Shown: positions 34,133 through 41,630 of the stretch, piece after piece
Layout of the letters: the number at the start of each line of letters is the position of its first letter
Position numbering within the stretch: position 1 is the stretch's first letter
NCBI GenBank assembly: GCA_022826645.1
Contig: JAJDUM010000067.1
Location: 1 to 49,153, forward strand
Length of the DNA: 49,153 bases
From: Candidatus Poribacteria bacterium
GTDB taxonomy: Bacteria > Poribacteria > WGA-4E > PCPOR2b
Reading direction: 5' to 3'
Program-made: the position numbers and the translations under genes
Notes under the pieces: model-generated
Database searches by the model: none
The model's input: the letters and a program-made list of their open reading frames with translations, nothing else
What the model was told of the DNA's origin: nothing

Positions 34133-34405
34133 TTAATCGCCTTTCTCTGATTCTCCTAGTTTTCTCTGTATGAGTATGTGATAGATGTTTCTCATATCTG
34201 CACTCAAATCAATGAGCCTTTGATTCATATCGTCGAACCGTTTATTCATATCATCGAATCGCCTATTCATATCATCGAATCGCTTATTCGTATCATCAAG
34301 CCGTTTATTCATCTCATCTCGACTCGGAAATTTCAAGAGAAAGGTGATAATCGTAATCGCAAAGCCAACGACCATAATTAAGATTTGCAGCGTATCTTTG
34401 TCCAT
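34133..34405 (-). CDS. Small membrane-anchored coiled-coil protein
   Basis: A 90-aa protein with one membrane helix (residues ~8-26, 'LIMVVGFAITIITFLLKF') followed by a perfect-register heptad coiled coil built from repeated R-F-D-D-M-N-K/R units (residues ~30-65). The repeat is also visible in the DNA as 21-bp tandem units (34223-34306). The ATG at 34405 has GGGAGG five bases upstream, and an extended -10 promoter lies at 34434-34442. It resembles the small DUF-type membrane coiled coils common in cyanobacteria and environmental bacteria. No function is known. Confidence 0.8.
   Translation of the reverse strand: MDKDTLQILIMVVGFAITIITFLLKFPSRDEMNKRLDDTNKRFDDMNRRFDDMNKRFDDMNQRLIDLSADMRNIYHILIQRKLGESEKGD
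34223..34306. repeat. 21-bp tandem repeat (4 units) inside the coiled-coil gene
   Basis: Four consecutive 21-bp units begin at 34223, 34244, 34265 and 34286, each starting ATTC and ending CGTTT, CGCCT or CGCTT. Each encodes one heptad of the coiled coil, so copy-number change would keep the reading frame and the heptad register. Confidence 0.85.
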
Positions 34406-34433
34406 GTTAGCCTCCCGTGTCGGTTTGCATGAT

Positions 34434-34442
34434 ATTATATCA
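34434..34442 (-). promoter_or_regulatory. Extended -10 promoter for the coiled-coil gene
   Basis: TGATATAAT on the minus strand (TG at 34441-34442, TATAAT at 34434-34439). No matching -35 was found. The start site would fall near 34427, about 22 nt before the ATG. Confidence 0.5.
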
Positions 34443-34570
34443 CACAATTCCATATTGTTCATGTAAATCTAATACCGTTTCTAAATAATTGCATTACATC
34501 ATTCGGGGTAATAGACGAGGAAACGAGAGGGTGAGCAGATGAAGCAATCCCGTTTTCTGATTTTCCCGTT

Positions 34571-34612
34571 TTCACACCTCACGTTTCACGTTTCATTCTT
34601 AACATTTCACTT
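34571..34612 (-). repeat. Period-7 RCGTGAW tandem array (6 degenerate units, inverted)
   Basis: In + orientation: TTCACAC, CTCACGT, TTCACGT, TTCATTC, TTAACAT, TTCACTT. The register is kept throughout. The array ends 20 bp before the ATG at 34633. Confidence 0.7.
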
Positions 34613-34632
34613 TTGAACGAAGGGGCACCACA

Positions 34633-35829
34633 ATGTCTGAGCACAAAAAGATAGCAGCTGTCATCACCACATACTTTCCACTCTCCCACGCAGACGTAAT
34701 CGCCACAAAATATATGAAGGGCTTTCCGACTGACGACGGATTGCAGGAACCGCGTGTTGATCTGGTTTCAATCTATCTGGATCAGGTTGATCCACGGGAT
34801 ATCGGTCGCGAACTTGCTGAGTCGCATAGCGTACCAATGTATCCGAGTATCCGTCAGGCACTGACGCTTGGTGGGAAGGAGCTCGCTGTTGATGGCGTCC
34901 TCCTGATTGGCGAACATGGCGACTACCCGTACAACGAGCTTGAGCAGCACATGTATCCGCGCCGTTACCTGTTTGAGCAGATCTGCGGCGTACTCGCATC
35001 GAGTGGGCGTTCCGTCCCCGTCTTCTGCGACAAACATCTCTCGTATAATTGGCCCGACGCCAAATGGATGTATGACCGCGCTAAGGGGCTCAACGTCCCG
35101 TTTATGGCGGGTTCATCCCTGCCGACCTGCTGGCGGAACCCGTACATTGAGTACGATCTTGACACCCCGATCGAAGCCGCAATCGGGATAGGCTACGGCG
35201 GTATCGAGTCCTACGGTTTTCATGCCTTGGAGACGTTGCAGTGTATGATTGAGCGACGCACGGGTGGTGAGTCCGGTGTGGTTGCGGTTCAGTGCTTGGA
35301 GGGAGATGCGGTCTGGCAGGCGGGCGATGCAGGACGTTGGTCCCCTGAATTGGCGAGCGCTGCGTGTGCACCGATCCCCGATAAGCCGGAAGGGAGACCT
35401 GAAGACCATTGCGAAAACCCAGCGGTCTTCCTGCTCGAGCACAGCGATGGGTTCAGGTCGGCGGTATTGATGCTAAACGGTTATATTAGCGATTTTGCCT
35501 ATGCGGGACAGAGCAATGGCGAGATTCAAGGTGTCCAATTTCGTCTACAAGGCGGCGGTCCCCATGCACATTTTAGCTACCTCAGCCTAAACATCGAGGA
35601 GATGCTCCTCTCAGGGGTTCCCCAATATCCTGTCGAACGGACGCTGCTGACGACCGGTGTTTTGGATGCGGCGATGCGTTCGAGGCATGAGGGACATATC
35701 CGCTTAGAAACACCGCACTTGGCAGATCTCTCTTATCGTTCTTACGAGCAGCTGCCGATTCGACCCATGGGACCGGAACCCAGCGGATCGACATTAGACC
35801 CTTGGCCCCCGGACACCGCAGAGGGTTAG
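34633..35829 (+). CDS. Conserved hypothetical protein, possibly Gfo/Idh/MocA-like
   Basis: A 398-aa cytoplasmic protein I do not recognise with confidence. The N-terminal half alternates strands and helices ('KKIAAVITTYFPLSHADVIA', 'VDGVLLIGEHGDYP', 'VPVFCDKHLSYNW'). The C-terminal part reads 'TTGVLDAAMRSRHEGHIRLETPHL', like the end of Gfo/Idh/MocA oxidoreductases. No standard glycine-rich GxGxxG NAD motif is visible at the N-terminus, so it may be a non-catalytic or divergent relative. AAGGGG precedes the ATG. Its stop is one base from the end of the convergent aquaporin gene. Confidence 0.6.
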   Translation: MSEHKKIAAVITTYFPLSHADVIATKYMKGFPTDDGLQEPRVDLVSIYLDQVDPRDIGRELAESHSVPMYPSIRQALTLGGKELAVDGVLLIGEHGDYPYNELEQHMYPRRYLFEQICGVLASSGRSVPVFCDKHLSYNWPDAKWMYDRAKGLNVPFMAGSSLPTCWRNPYIEYDLDTPIEAAIGIGYGGIESYGFHALETLQCMIERRTGGESGVVAVQCLEGDAVWQAGDAGRWSPELASAACAPIPDKPEGRPEDHCENPAVFLLEHSDGFRSAVLMLNGYISDFAYAGQSNGEIQGVQFRLQGGGPHAHFSYLSLNIEEMLLSGVPQYPVERTLLTTGVLDAAMRSRHEGHIRLETPHLADLSYRSYEQLPIRPMGPEPSGSTLDPWPPDTAEG

Positions 35830-35830
35830 C

Positions 35831-36535
35831 TCAAGTCCGGTTATCCTTCGCCTCTCTCTGTCTTAACACCATCTTGAAAACGAGAACGGCGAGCACGGCA
35901 CCGATAATCTGCATCAGGATAAACACCGCACCATCGAAGGGCTTTACACCCGCCGCTGCGTAGGTGAACATCCGTGCAAAGGTGACCTGCGGGTTAGCGA
36001 ACATGGTGCTTGATGTGGCAATTAACTGTCCACCAACCAACATACCCACCACTAAGGAGAGTTTATCCGATTGGTGGTGTACCAAAAGGAAGATTGCGAG
36101 AACGAGAATAAAGGTGCCTAGAATCTCGGCAAAATAGTTCCCACCGGCGCGTGTTACTTCAGCAACAGCGATTAGTTTGGGGATTTTATGATAGAACATC
36201 AAATGTGAAAAGACAGTTCCCGTCAGTCCGCCAGCAACCTGCGCCAAAATATAAATTAACGCTTTTTTCCAGCTTATGTTACCTCCAAGCACCATTGCGA
36301 GGCTTACTGCGGGATTGAAATGGGCACCGCTGATAGGTCCAAATATTTCAATGAGGGCGAAAAGAATAAACCCAACGGCAAGGGCATCAGCAAGGACCGC
36401 CATACCGATCCCGGCTTCCAGTACTTGATGGAAAAGGATAATCGGCGAGATTGCCGCCATGACGAGGAACAGCGACCCCAAATATTCACTCAGAATTTGA
36501 GAACTTATTGCATATTTTGTTTGCTTTGATGCCAC
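35831..36535 (-). CDS. MIP-family channel (aquaporin) with an NPQ second motif
   Basis: A 234-aa channel of the major intrinsic protein family with six hydrophobic helices. The first selectivity loop has N74-P75-A76 (SGAHFNPAVS); the second reads N181-P182-Q183 followed by Val-Thr-Phe-Ala-Arg188, so the third residue of the second NPA box is Gln. It may conduct water, glycerol or small neutral solutes. The start is GTG at 36535, where GGAGGT lies five bases upstream and the resulting length is normal for the family; the frame is open to 36613 but that extension is implausible. Confidence 0.85.
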   Translation of the reverse strand: MASKQTKYAISSQILSEYLGSLFLVMAAISPIILFHQVLEAGIGMAVLADALAVGFILFALIEIFGPISGAHFNPAVSLAMVLGGNISWKKALIYILAQVAGGLTGTVFSHLMFYHKIPKLIAVAEVTRAGGNYFAEILGTFILVLAIFLLVHHQSDKLSLVVGMLVGGQLIATSSTMFANPQVTFARMFTYAAAGVKPFDGAVFILMQIIGAVLAVLVFKMVLRQREAKDNRT

Positions 36536-36660
36536 TTGAAACCTCCGTCTGTCTTTATTGTTAATCTTAGTCCGATTGCAATCGTCCGATTCGCACAGGA
36601 CATGCTTTAGCATACTGAAGTTTCAGCAAAATTGTCAAAGCAAAATTCTATGCACACGCC

Positions 36661-36673
36661 GCCCCGCTGGGGC
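36661..36673. repeat. GCCCC-GCT-GGGGC hairpin
   Basis: A short hairpin with loop GCT in the gap upstream of the aquaporin start. The same GCT-looped hairpin occurs at 48182-48198. It is followed at 36688-36708 by three degenerate units of the period-7 repeat. Confidence 0.6.
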
Positions 36674-36743
36674 TGATGAGGAACGATGTGCAATGCGTGA
36701 TGCGTAAGGAAGCACCTCGATGTCTGTTGACGGCGTAAGGGTT

Positions 36744-36762
36744 GGGCGAGGAAATCTCGCCC
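36744..36762. repeat. GGGCGAG/CTCGCCC palindrome
   Basis: GGGCGAG (36744-36750) and CTCGCCC (36756-36762) flank GAAAT, followed by CTAC. It is a member of the loose TAGGG/CCCTA-edge palindrome family, upstream of the dehydratase gene at 36806. Confidence 0.6.
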
Positions 36763-36805
36763 CTACGAAATTTAGCGAATAAGGTCTCCAAAGGATTGAA
36801 ATGAC

Positions 36806-37945
36806 ATGAAAATTACACAACTCGAAATTCTTCCCGCGCAATATCAGGGGCGGGCGTATATTTACGTAAAACTGCACACAGATGAAGGTATCGTTGGTAT
36901 CGGTGAATCTGCCTGTTCGGGCAAAGAGGGCGCATTAATCGGTGCATTGCGAGATGTTGAGCCTGCACTGATTGGCGAAGACCCGTTTCAGATTGAAAAG
37001 ATTTGGCAGATGATCTATCGCAACGCTTTCTGGCGAGGCGGTCCCGTGCTCATCGGCGCGTTGTCCGGCATCGAGCACGCGCTCTGGGACATCAAAGGCA
37101 AAGCGCTAAACGTCCCGGTATATGAGTTGCTGGGCGGAATGTACCGGCACAAGGTAAAGGTCTACTGCTGGATTGGCGGAAGTACCCCAGAATCTTGGGC
37201 GGAGGCGGCTGTACAACGGATTGAAGCGGGTTGGGGCGGACTGAAATTCACGCCATTTGATCCGACGGGACCCGCCTTTAGTCTTGGACACGGCAAAAAG
37301 GTCGAAGCGATAGTCAAGGCGGTGCGCGAAGCGGTCGGCGATGAGGTGCCGATTGCCATTGATGGACATGGGCGGCTGAATCCCGTGAACGCCATGGAGA
37401 TGGCGAAACGGATTGAGCCTTACGGTATCCTCTTTTTCGAGGAGGCGATCCTCCCAGAATCGATTGATGCGATGGCAACCCTACGTCGCAATGCGGGGGT
37501 TCCAATTGCTACGGGTGAGCGGCTTTATACACGCTATCCTTTCCGCGAGTATCTTGTCAAGGAGGCTGTGGATGTTGTTCAACCGGACATCTGTACCTGC
37601 GGCGGTATCATGGAAGCGTTCAAAATTGCGGCGATGGCGGACGCTTTTTTCGCAACGATTGCACCACACAATCCGCTGAGTCCTCTGTCAACGGTGATTT
37701 GCTTGCACTTGGATACTGTAGTTCCAAACTTTCTTATCCAAGAGGTTCCCAACGGTCACAATCCGGAGCGGAAGAACCTTATCGTTGGATTTGAAGAGAA
37801 TCCGGTAGACGGATACCTAACAGTGCCGCAGGGACCGGGGTGGGGTGTTTCGTTGAACGAAGATTATATCCGGTCGCTTTCATTCGATTCATCACGCGGG
37901 AAATGGGATGCTTTCGATGTTGATGGTTCTATCCTTGATCTCTGA
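36806..37945 (+). CDS. Mandelate racemase/muconate lactonizing enzyme family, sugar-acid dehydratase-like
   Basis: A 379-aa enolase-superfamily enzyme closest in layout to galactonate/mannonate-type sugar-acid dehydratases. The N-terminal capping domain is followed by a barrel with metal ligands Asp186 (IAIDGHGR, with His188), Glu212 (LFFEEAI) and Glu238 (IATGERLY); Asp261 (QPDICTCGG) and His288 (APHNPLSPLS) form the later catalytic pair. It removes water from an aldonic acid to give a 2-keto-3-deoxy sugar acid; the exact sugar is not readable. AAGGATTG lies upstream of the ATG. It may feed the same catabolism as the FAH and Ldh enzymes. Confidence 0.9.
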   Translation: MKITQLEILPAQYQGRAYIYVKLHTDEGIVGIGESACSGKEGALIGALRDVEPALIGEDPFQIEKIWQMIYRNAFWRGGPVLIGALSGIEHALWDIKGKALNVPVYELLGGMYRHKVKVYCWIGGSTPESWAEAAVQRIEAGWGGLKFTPFDPTGPAFSLGHGKKVEAIVKAVREAVGDEVPIAIDGHGRLNPVNAMEMAKRIEPYGILFFEEAILPESIDAMATLRRNAGVPIATGERLYTRYPFREYLVKEAVDVVQPDICTCGGIMEAFKIAAMADAFFATIAPHNPLSPLSTVICLHLDTVVPNFLIQEVPNGHNPERKNLIVGFEENPVDGYLTVPQGPGWGVSLNEDYIRSLSFDSSRGKWDAFDVDGSILDL

Positions 37946-37959
37946 AAATTCAACAGTAT

Positions 37960-38109
37960 TAGGACTTACGCAGTTGAACGGTCAGAGTCTCCCCGATGAA
38001 TCGGGACTAAGAAGCGAGAGCAGGCAGGCGGGCAACTACAGCAGAGACTCCATCAAAGAGTTCGTAGGGAACAATGATCGTTGTTCCCTACAGAAGTGCG
38101 TAAGTCCTG
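37960..38109. mobile_element. 150-bp MITE with 12-bp inverted ends and AGTAT target duplication
   Basis: Ends AGGACTTACGCA (37961-37972) and TGCGTAAGTCCT (38097-38108) are perfect inverted repeats. AGTAT occurs immediately outside on both sides (37955-37959 and 38110-38114), a 5-bp target duplication. The interior has no gene but contains a GAGTCTC/GAGACTC inner inverted repeat, the CCCGAT/ATCGGG palindrome (37992-38005) and a GTAGGGAACAA/TTGTTCCCTAC hairpin (38064-38091). It was presumably moved by a transposase encoded elsewhere. Confidence 0.85.
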
Positions 38110-38117
38110 AGTATATT

Positions 38118-38142
38118 GTTGGGTCCTAGCGTTCAACCCAAC
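38118..38142. repeat. GTTGGGT/ACCCAAC hairpin
   Basis: GTTGGGT (38118-38124) and ACCCAAC (38136-38142) flank an 11-nt loop, just beyond the right end of the MITE. The phrase GTTCAACCCAACCTAC also occurs at 320-335. Confidence 0.6.
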
Positions 38143-38211
38143 CTACAAGGGTTACGGCATATGCTTACTACCTTAAAAGCTTACTACTAACAAAAGCAGG
38201 GAAATGTTGGT

Positions 38212-40695
38212 ATGCGATTGCGCTTAATTTTCTCCCTCATGTATTTCTGCATCACTGCAAGCAGTTTTGGGGGCGCAGTCTATGCTGCGGAGGGTTCGCA
38301 CCCACACGAAGCAGCGCTCAAGAACCCTGACGGGACGTGGAAGTGGACGAACGCGCTCATCCGTGAAACGAGTCCTTACCTGCTGCTGCACGCACATAAT
38401 CCAGTAAACTGGTATCCTTGGGGTCCGGAGGCGTTGGAACGGGCAAAGGCTGAGAACAAACCGATCTTCCTTTCCGTGGGGTACTCCACCTGCTACTGGT
38501 GTCACGTCATGGAACGGAAGGTGTTCGCAGATCCAGAGATAGCCGATCTGATGAATGCGTCGTTCATTAATATCAAAGTGGACCGCGAAGAACGCCCGGA
38601 TATAGATGAGATTTATATGACTGCTACCCAGATCATGACCGGTTCTGGCGGTTGGCCCAACTCCGTTTTTTTGACGCCTGACCTTCTCCCTTTTTTTGGG
38701 GGCACATACTTTCCACCAGAGGATAGTCGAGGGCGCCCCGGCTTTCCGAAAGTCCTGAAAGCGCTTCGTGAGGTGTGGCTGACTCAACAGACGGAGGTGA
38801 TTGCACAAGCGGAGAAGATAACGGAGGTTATCAGGCAGGCAACGGCTGCCGCGCCGGGATCGCTCGGTGAAGCGGCACTGGATCGGCAGCTGATTTCGGC
38901 GGCGGTGAAAGCACTTGAATCGAGATACGATGCCACACAGGGTGGTTTTGGTGGTGCGCCAAAGTTTCCTAGCCCCACGAATCTCGAATTGTTGCTGGGT
39001 GAGCATGAGCGTGAGCCTTCCAAATCGATCCTTGAGATGGTTACGAATACCCTTGACAAGATGGCGTATGGCGGGATGTACGATCAGATCGGCGGGGGGT
39101 TTCACCGCTACTCCGTTGACGCCAAGTGGTTAGTACCACACTTTGAGAAGATGCTTTATGACAACGCGCTCCTCGCGAAAGTCTACCTGCAAACATACCA
39201 TCTCACACGAGACCCGCTTTACCGACGGGTAGCTGAGGAGATTTTCGGGTTTGTGTCGCGGGAGATGACATCTGAAGAGGGTGGCTTCTATTCGGCACTC
39301 GATGCGGAGGTGGATGCGGAGGAGGGCAAATCTTACCTTTGGACAAAGAAACAGATTCAGCAGGTTCTCGGTCGAAAGGATTCCAAACTGTTGATGCGGG
39401 TTTATGGGGTGGACAAGGGGCCTAACTTCGAAGGTGGAACCAACATTCTCTACCTCCCTGTCCCATTCTCAAGCGTCGCGAAATCGCTTAAAAAGTCGGA
39501 GGAGGACCTCCACAGGGAGCTTGAACCGCTCAAAGCGAAACTACTCTCGGCGCGAGACGAGCGCAAGCAGCCGCTCCTCGACACAAAAGTGATTGCCAGT
39601 TGGAACGGCTTAATGATTGATGCGTATGCCTACGGCTACGAGGTACTCGGAGATAAGCGGTATCGTGATGTGGCGGAGAAAGCTGCCCGCTTTAATTTGA
39701 AACACCTGCGGACAGATAAGGGACAACTGATGCGGACCTTTAGGGACGGCATCGCTAAATATAACGGTTATCTCGATGATTACGCCTTCCTCGTGCGCGG
39801 TTTGCTGGGTCTGTATCAGGCAACGGATGAAGAAGCTTGGTTGGACGAGGCGAAGTCCCTGACCGACACAATGAATTCACTGTTTTGGGATGACAAGGAC
39901 GGCGGTTTCTATTTTACCCTTGCCAACCAAAAACATCTGGTTGTGCGCACCAAGAACCCCTACGATTCCGCGCTCCCTTCGGGGAATGCTGTAGCAGCTA
40001 ACAACTTACTGATCCTCACACAGCGCCTTGACAATAAGGATTATCTGGATAGGGCAGAAAAGACGCTTCAGAATTTCGCTGGAATGATGAAGCAGTCGCC
40101 CGGCGCTTTTATGCACATGCTTTTTGCCACAAACCGCTATATCTCGACAGATTGGACCAAAGTTGGGGAAGCATATCAGGAACGGTCAAGCCAATTGGGT
40201 TTGAACACGGAGGGGACGGGCGAAATAAACATTTTCGGACTGCCGAAAGTCCCACAGTCTTCCGAGGAAGAGGTGTTGACGCTTGCAGCTTCCATCCCTT
40301 CGAAATCGGATATCTTGCTTGGAAACCCCTTTGATGTGGCGGTGCAGCTTGAGCTGGCTGCAGGGTGGCATATCAACGCCAATCCCGCTTCGTGGGATCT
40401 GTTGATCCCGACAACTGTGTCCATCAGCCCTGATGCGTCCATCGAAATTTTGTCGGTCACATACCCCAAGGGGACGCCGTTCCACGCGGATTGGAGGGAT
40501 ACTCCAATTTCCGTTTATGAAGGAGATGTCACGGTCAAGATGCAATTGAAATTAAAGCAGGACGAAACAGTCGAAGAAGCGTTTCCGTTGAAAATAGATG
40601 TCCGCTATCAGGCGTGTGATGCGGATCGGTGCACCCCACCGTCAACTGCAACGATTCCGCTCTGGGCTGACATTTACGAGAAAAGTCGCAACTGA
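38212..40695 (+). CDS. DUF255 (YyaL/Spermatogenesis-associated protein 20-like) thioredoxin-domain protein with C-terminal DsbD-alpha-like domain
   Basis: An 827-aa protein. Residues 1-25 form a signal peptide (ending GGAVYA). About 45-205 is the DUF255 thioredoxin-fold domain with the redox motif C94-Y-W-C97 ([11 protein letters not shown]). About 220-640 is the glucanase-like alpha/alpha-barrel region typical of YyaL/SPATA20. The last ~130 residues ('[20 protein letters not shown]' to '[15 protein letters not shown]') resemble the N-terminal (alpha) domain of DsbD with its two cysteines. YyaL proteins are usually cytosolic and lack this tail; signal peptide plus DsbD-alpha suggests a periplasmic thiol-disulfide function. 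AGGGAA lies about eight bases before the ATG. The MITE is immediately upstream. Confidence 0.85.
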   Translation: MRLRLIFSLMYFCITASSFGGAVYAAEGSHPHEAALKNPDGTWKWTNALIRETSPYLLLHAHNPVNWYPWGPEALERAKAENKPIFLSVGYSTCYWCHVMERKVFADPEIADLMNASFINIKVDREERPDIDEIYMTATQIMTGSGGWPNSVFLTPDLLPFFGGTYFPPEDSRGRPGFPKVLKALREVWLTQQTEVIAQAEKITEVIRQATAAAPGSLGEAALDRQLISAAVKALESRYDATQGGFGGAPKFPSPTNLELLLGEHEREPSKSILEMVTNTLDKMAYGGMYDQIGGGFHRYSVDAKWLVPHFEKMLYDNALLAKVYLQTYHLTRDPLYRRVAEEIFGFVSREMTSEEGGFYSALDAEVDAEEGKSYLWTKKQIQQVLGRKDSKLLMRVYGVDKGPNFEGGTNILYLPVPFSSVAKSLKKSEEDLHRELEPLKAKLLSARDERKQPLLDTKVIASWNGLMIDAYAYGYEVLGDKRYRDVAEKAARFNLKHLRTDKGQLMRTFRDGIAKYNGYLDDYAFLVRGLLGLYQATDEEAWLDEAKSLTDTMNSLFWDDKDGGFYFTLANQKHLVVRTKNPYDSALPSGNAVAANNLLILTQRLDNKDYLDRAEKTLQNFAGMMKQSPGAFMHMLFATNRYISTDWTKVGEAYQERSSQLGLNTEGTGEINIFGLPKVPQSSEEEVLTLAASIPSKSDILLGNPFDVAVQLELAAGWHINANPASWDLLIPTTVSISPDASIEILSVTYPKGTPFHADWRDTPISVYEGDVTVKMQLKLKQDETVEEAFPLKIDVRYQACDADRCTPPSTATIPLWADIYEKSRN

Positions 40696-40769
40696 TATAT
40701 ATCGGGGCAAGCGCACGTAGATCAGAGGATTTACTAAGCGAACCCCTAACCCGATTATAGGAGGTTACC

Positions 40770-41552
40770 ATGGATCTGGGATTAGCAGGAAAGGTTGCTG
40801 TTATCACAGGCGGTAGCGAAGGTATTGGAAAAGGCATCGCCCAACGACTCTGCGAAGAGGGCGCGAAGGTTGCGATCTGCGCTCGGCGTGAAGATGTCTT
40901 AGAAGAGGCAGCGCAGGAGATTCGTGATGCAACGGATGGTGAAGTGCTCGCGGTTGCCGCTGATGTGACAATCGCTGGCACGCTCGAAAACTTCATCAAC
41001 CAAACGGTTAATACGTATGGAAAGATTGATATTTTAGTCAACAACGCCGGGAAGTCTGCGGGCGGGAATTTTGAACAGGTCACCGATGCGGAGTGGTACG
41101 AGGACCTCGATCTCAAGCTGATGGGGGCGGTGCGCTGTGCGCGGTTGGCTATCCCTCACATGAGACCGACGGGTGGCGGACGCATTATCAATATCACCCA
41201 CCCCGGCGGCAAACAACCGGACGCGGGTTCTGTCCCAACCTCTGTCAGTCGAGCGGCGGGCATTGCAATGACAAAGGCGCTCTCCAAAGAGTTGCTTGCC
41301 GACAAGATCCTTGTCAACACGGTCTGCTTGACCTCTATCAAGAGCGCGCAAGGAGAACGGTCTTGGAAGGCGGAGGGTTCTCCCGGCACGATTGATGAGT
41401 ATTGGGACGCCCGGGGCGCTGAGCACCCGTTAGGCCGCTTGGGTGAACCGACTGAGGTTGGCGATCTCGTTGCTTTCCTCGTTTCGGATCGGGCTTCATA
41501 TATAACGGGGACAGCGATCAATATTGATGGAGGGTTGTCAGCGGTTGTTTAG
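40770..41552 (+). CDS. SDR family protein with atypical active site
   Basis: A 260-aa short-chain dehydrogenase/reductase-fold protein. The cofactor motif TGGSEGIG (13-20) and NNAG (91-94) are intact, and the C-terminus 'YITGTAINIDGG' is standard. The catalytic segment, normally Ser...Tyr-x-x-x-Lys, reads 'NITHPGGKQPDAGSVPTSVSRAAGIAMTKAL': Thr157 and Arg161 occupy the Tyr and Lys positions and the Ser site is Thr-His. I recall a subfamily with a similar 'SVTRAAGIALTKAL' segment, so this is probably a conserved variant and not a decayed gene. AGGAGGT lies just upstream of the ATG. Confidence 0.85.
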   Translation: MDLGLAGKVAVITGGSEGIGKGIAQRLCEEGAKVAICARREDVLEEAAQEIRDATDGEVLAVAADVTIAGTLENFINQTVNTYGKIDILVNNAGKSAGGNFEQVTDAEWYEDLDLKLMGAVRCARLAIPHMRPTGGGRIINITHPGGKQPDAGSVPTSVSRAAGIAMTKALSKELLADKILVNTVCLTSIKSAQGERSWKAEGSPGTIDEYWDARGAEHPLGRLGEPTEVGDLVAFLVSDRASYITGTAINIDGGLSAVV

Positions 41553-41562
41553 TGTGGTTATG

Positions 41563-41622
41563 ACGTGATGCGTGAAATGTGATCGGCAGGGTTTTTCACG
41601 TTTTACGTTTCACGTTTTACGT
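41563..41622. repeat. Period-7 RCGTGAW arrays in inverted arrangement
   Basis: Three forward units (ACGTGAT, GCGTGAA, ATGTGAT; 41563-41583) are followed after 11 bp by four inverted units (TTCACGT, TTTACGT, TTCACGT, TTTACGT; 41595-41622). The two arms can pair into a long hairpin between the convergent SDR and Ycf48-like genes, where it might also act as a bidirectional terminator. Confidence 0.75.
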
Positions 41623-41630
41623 CCCATTCC

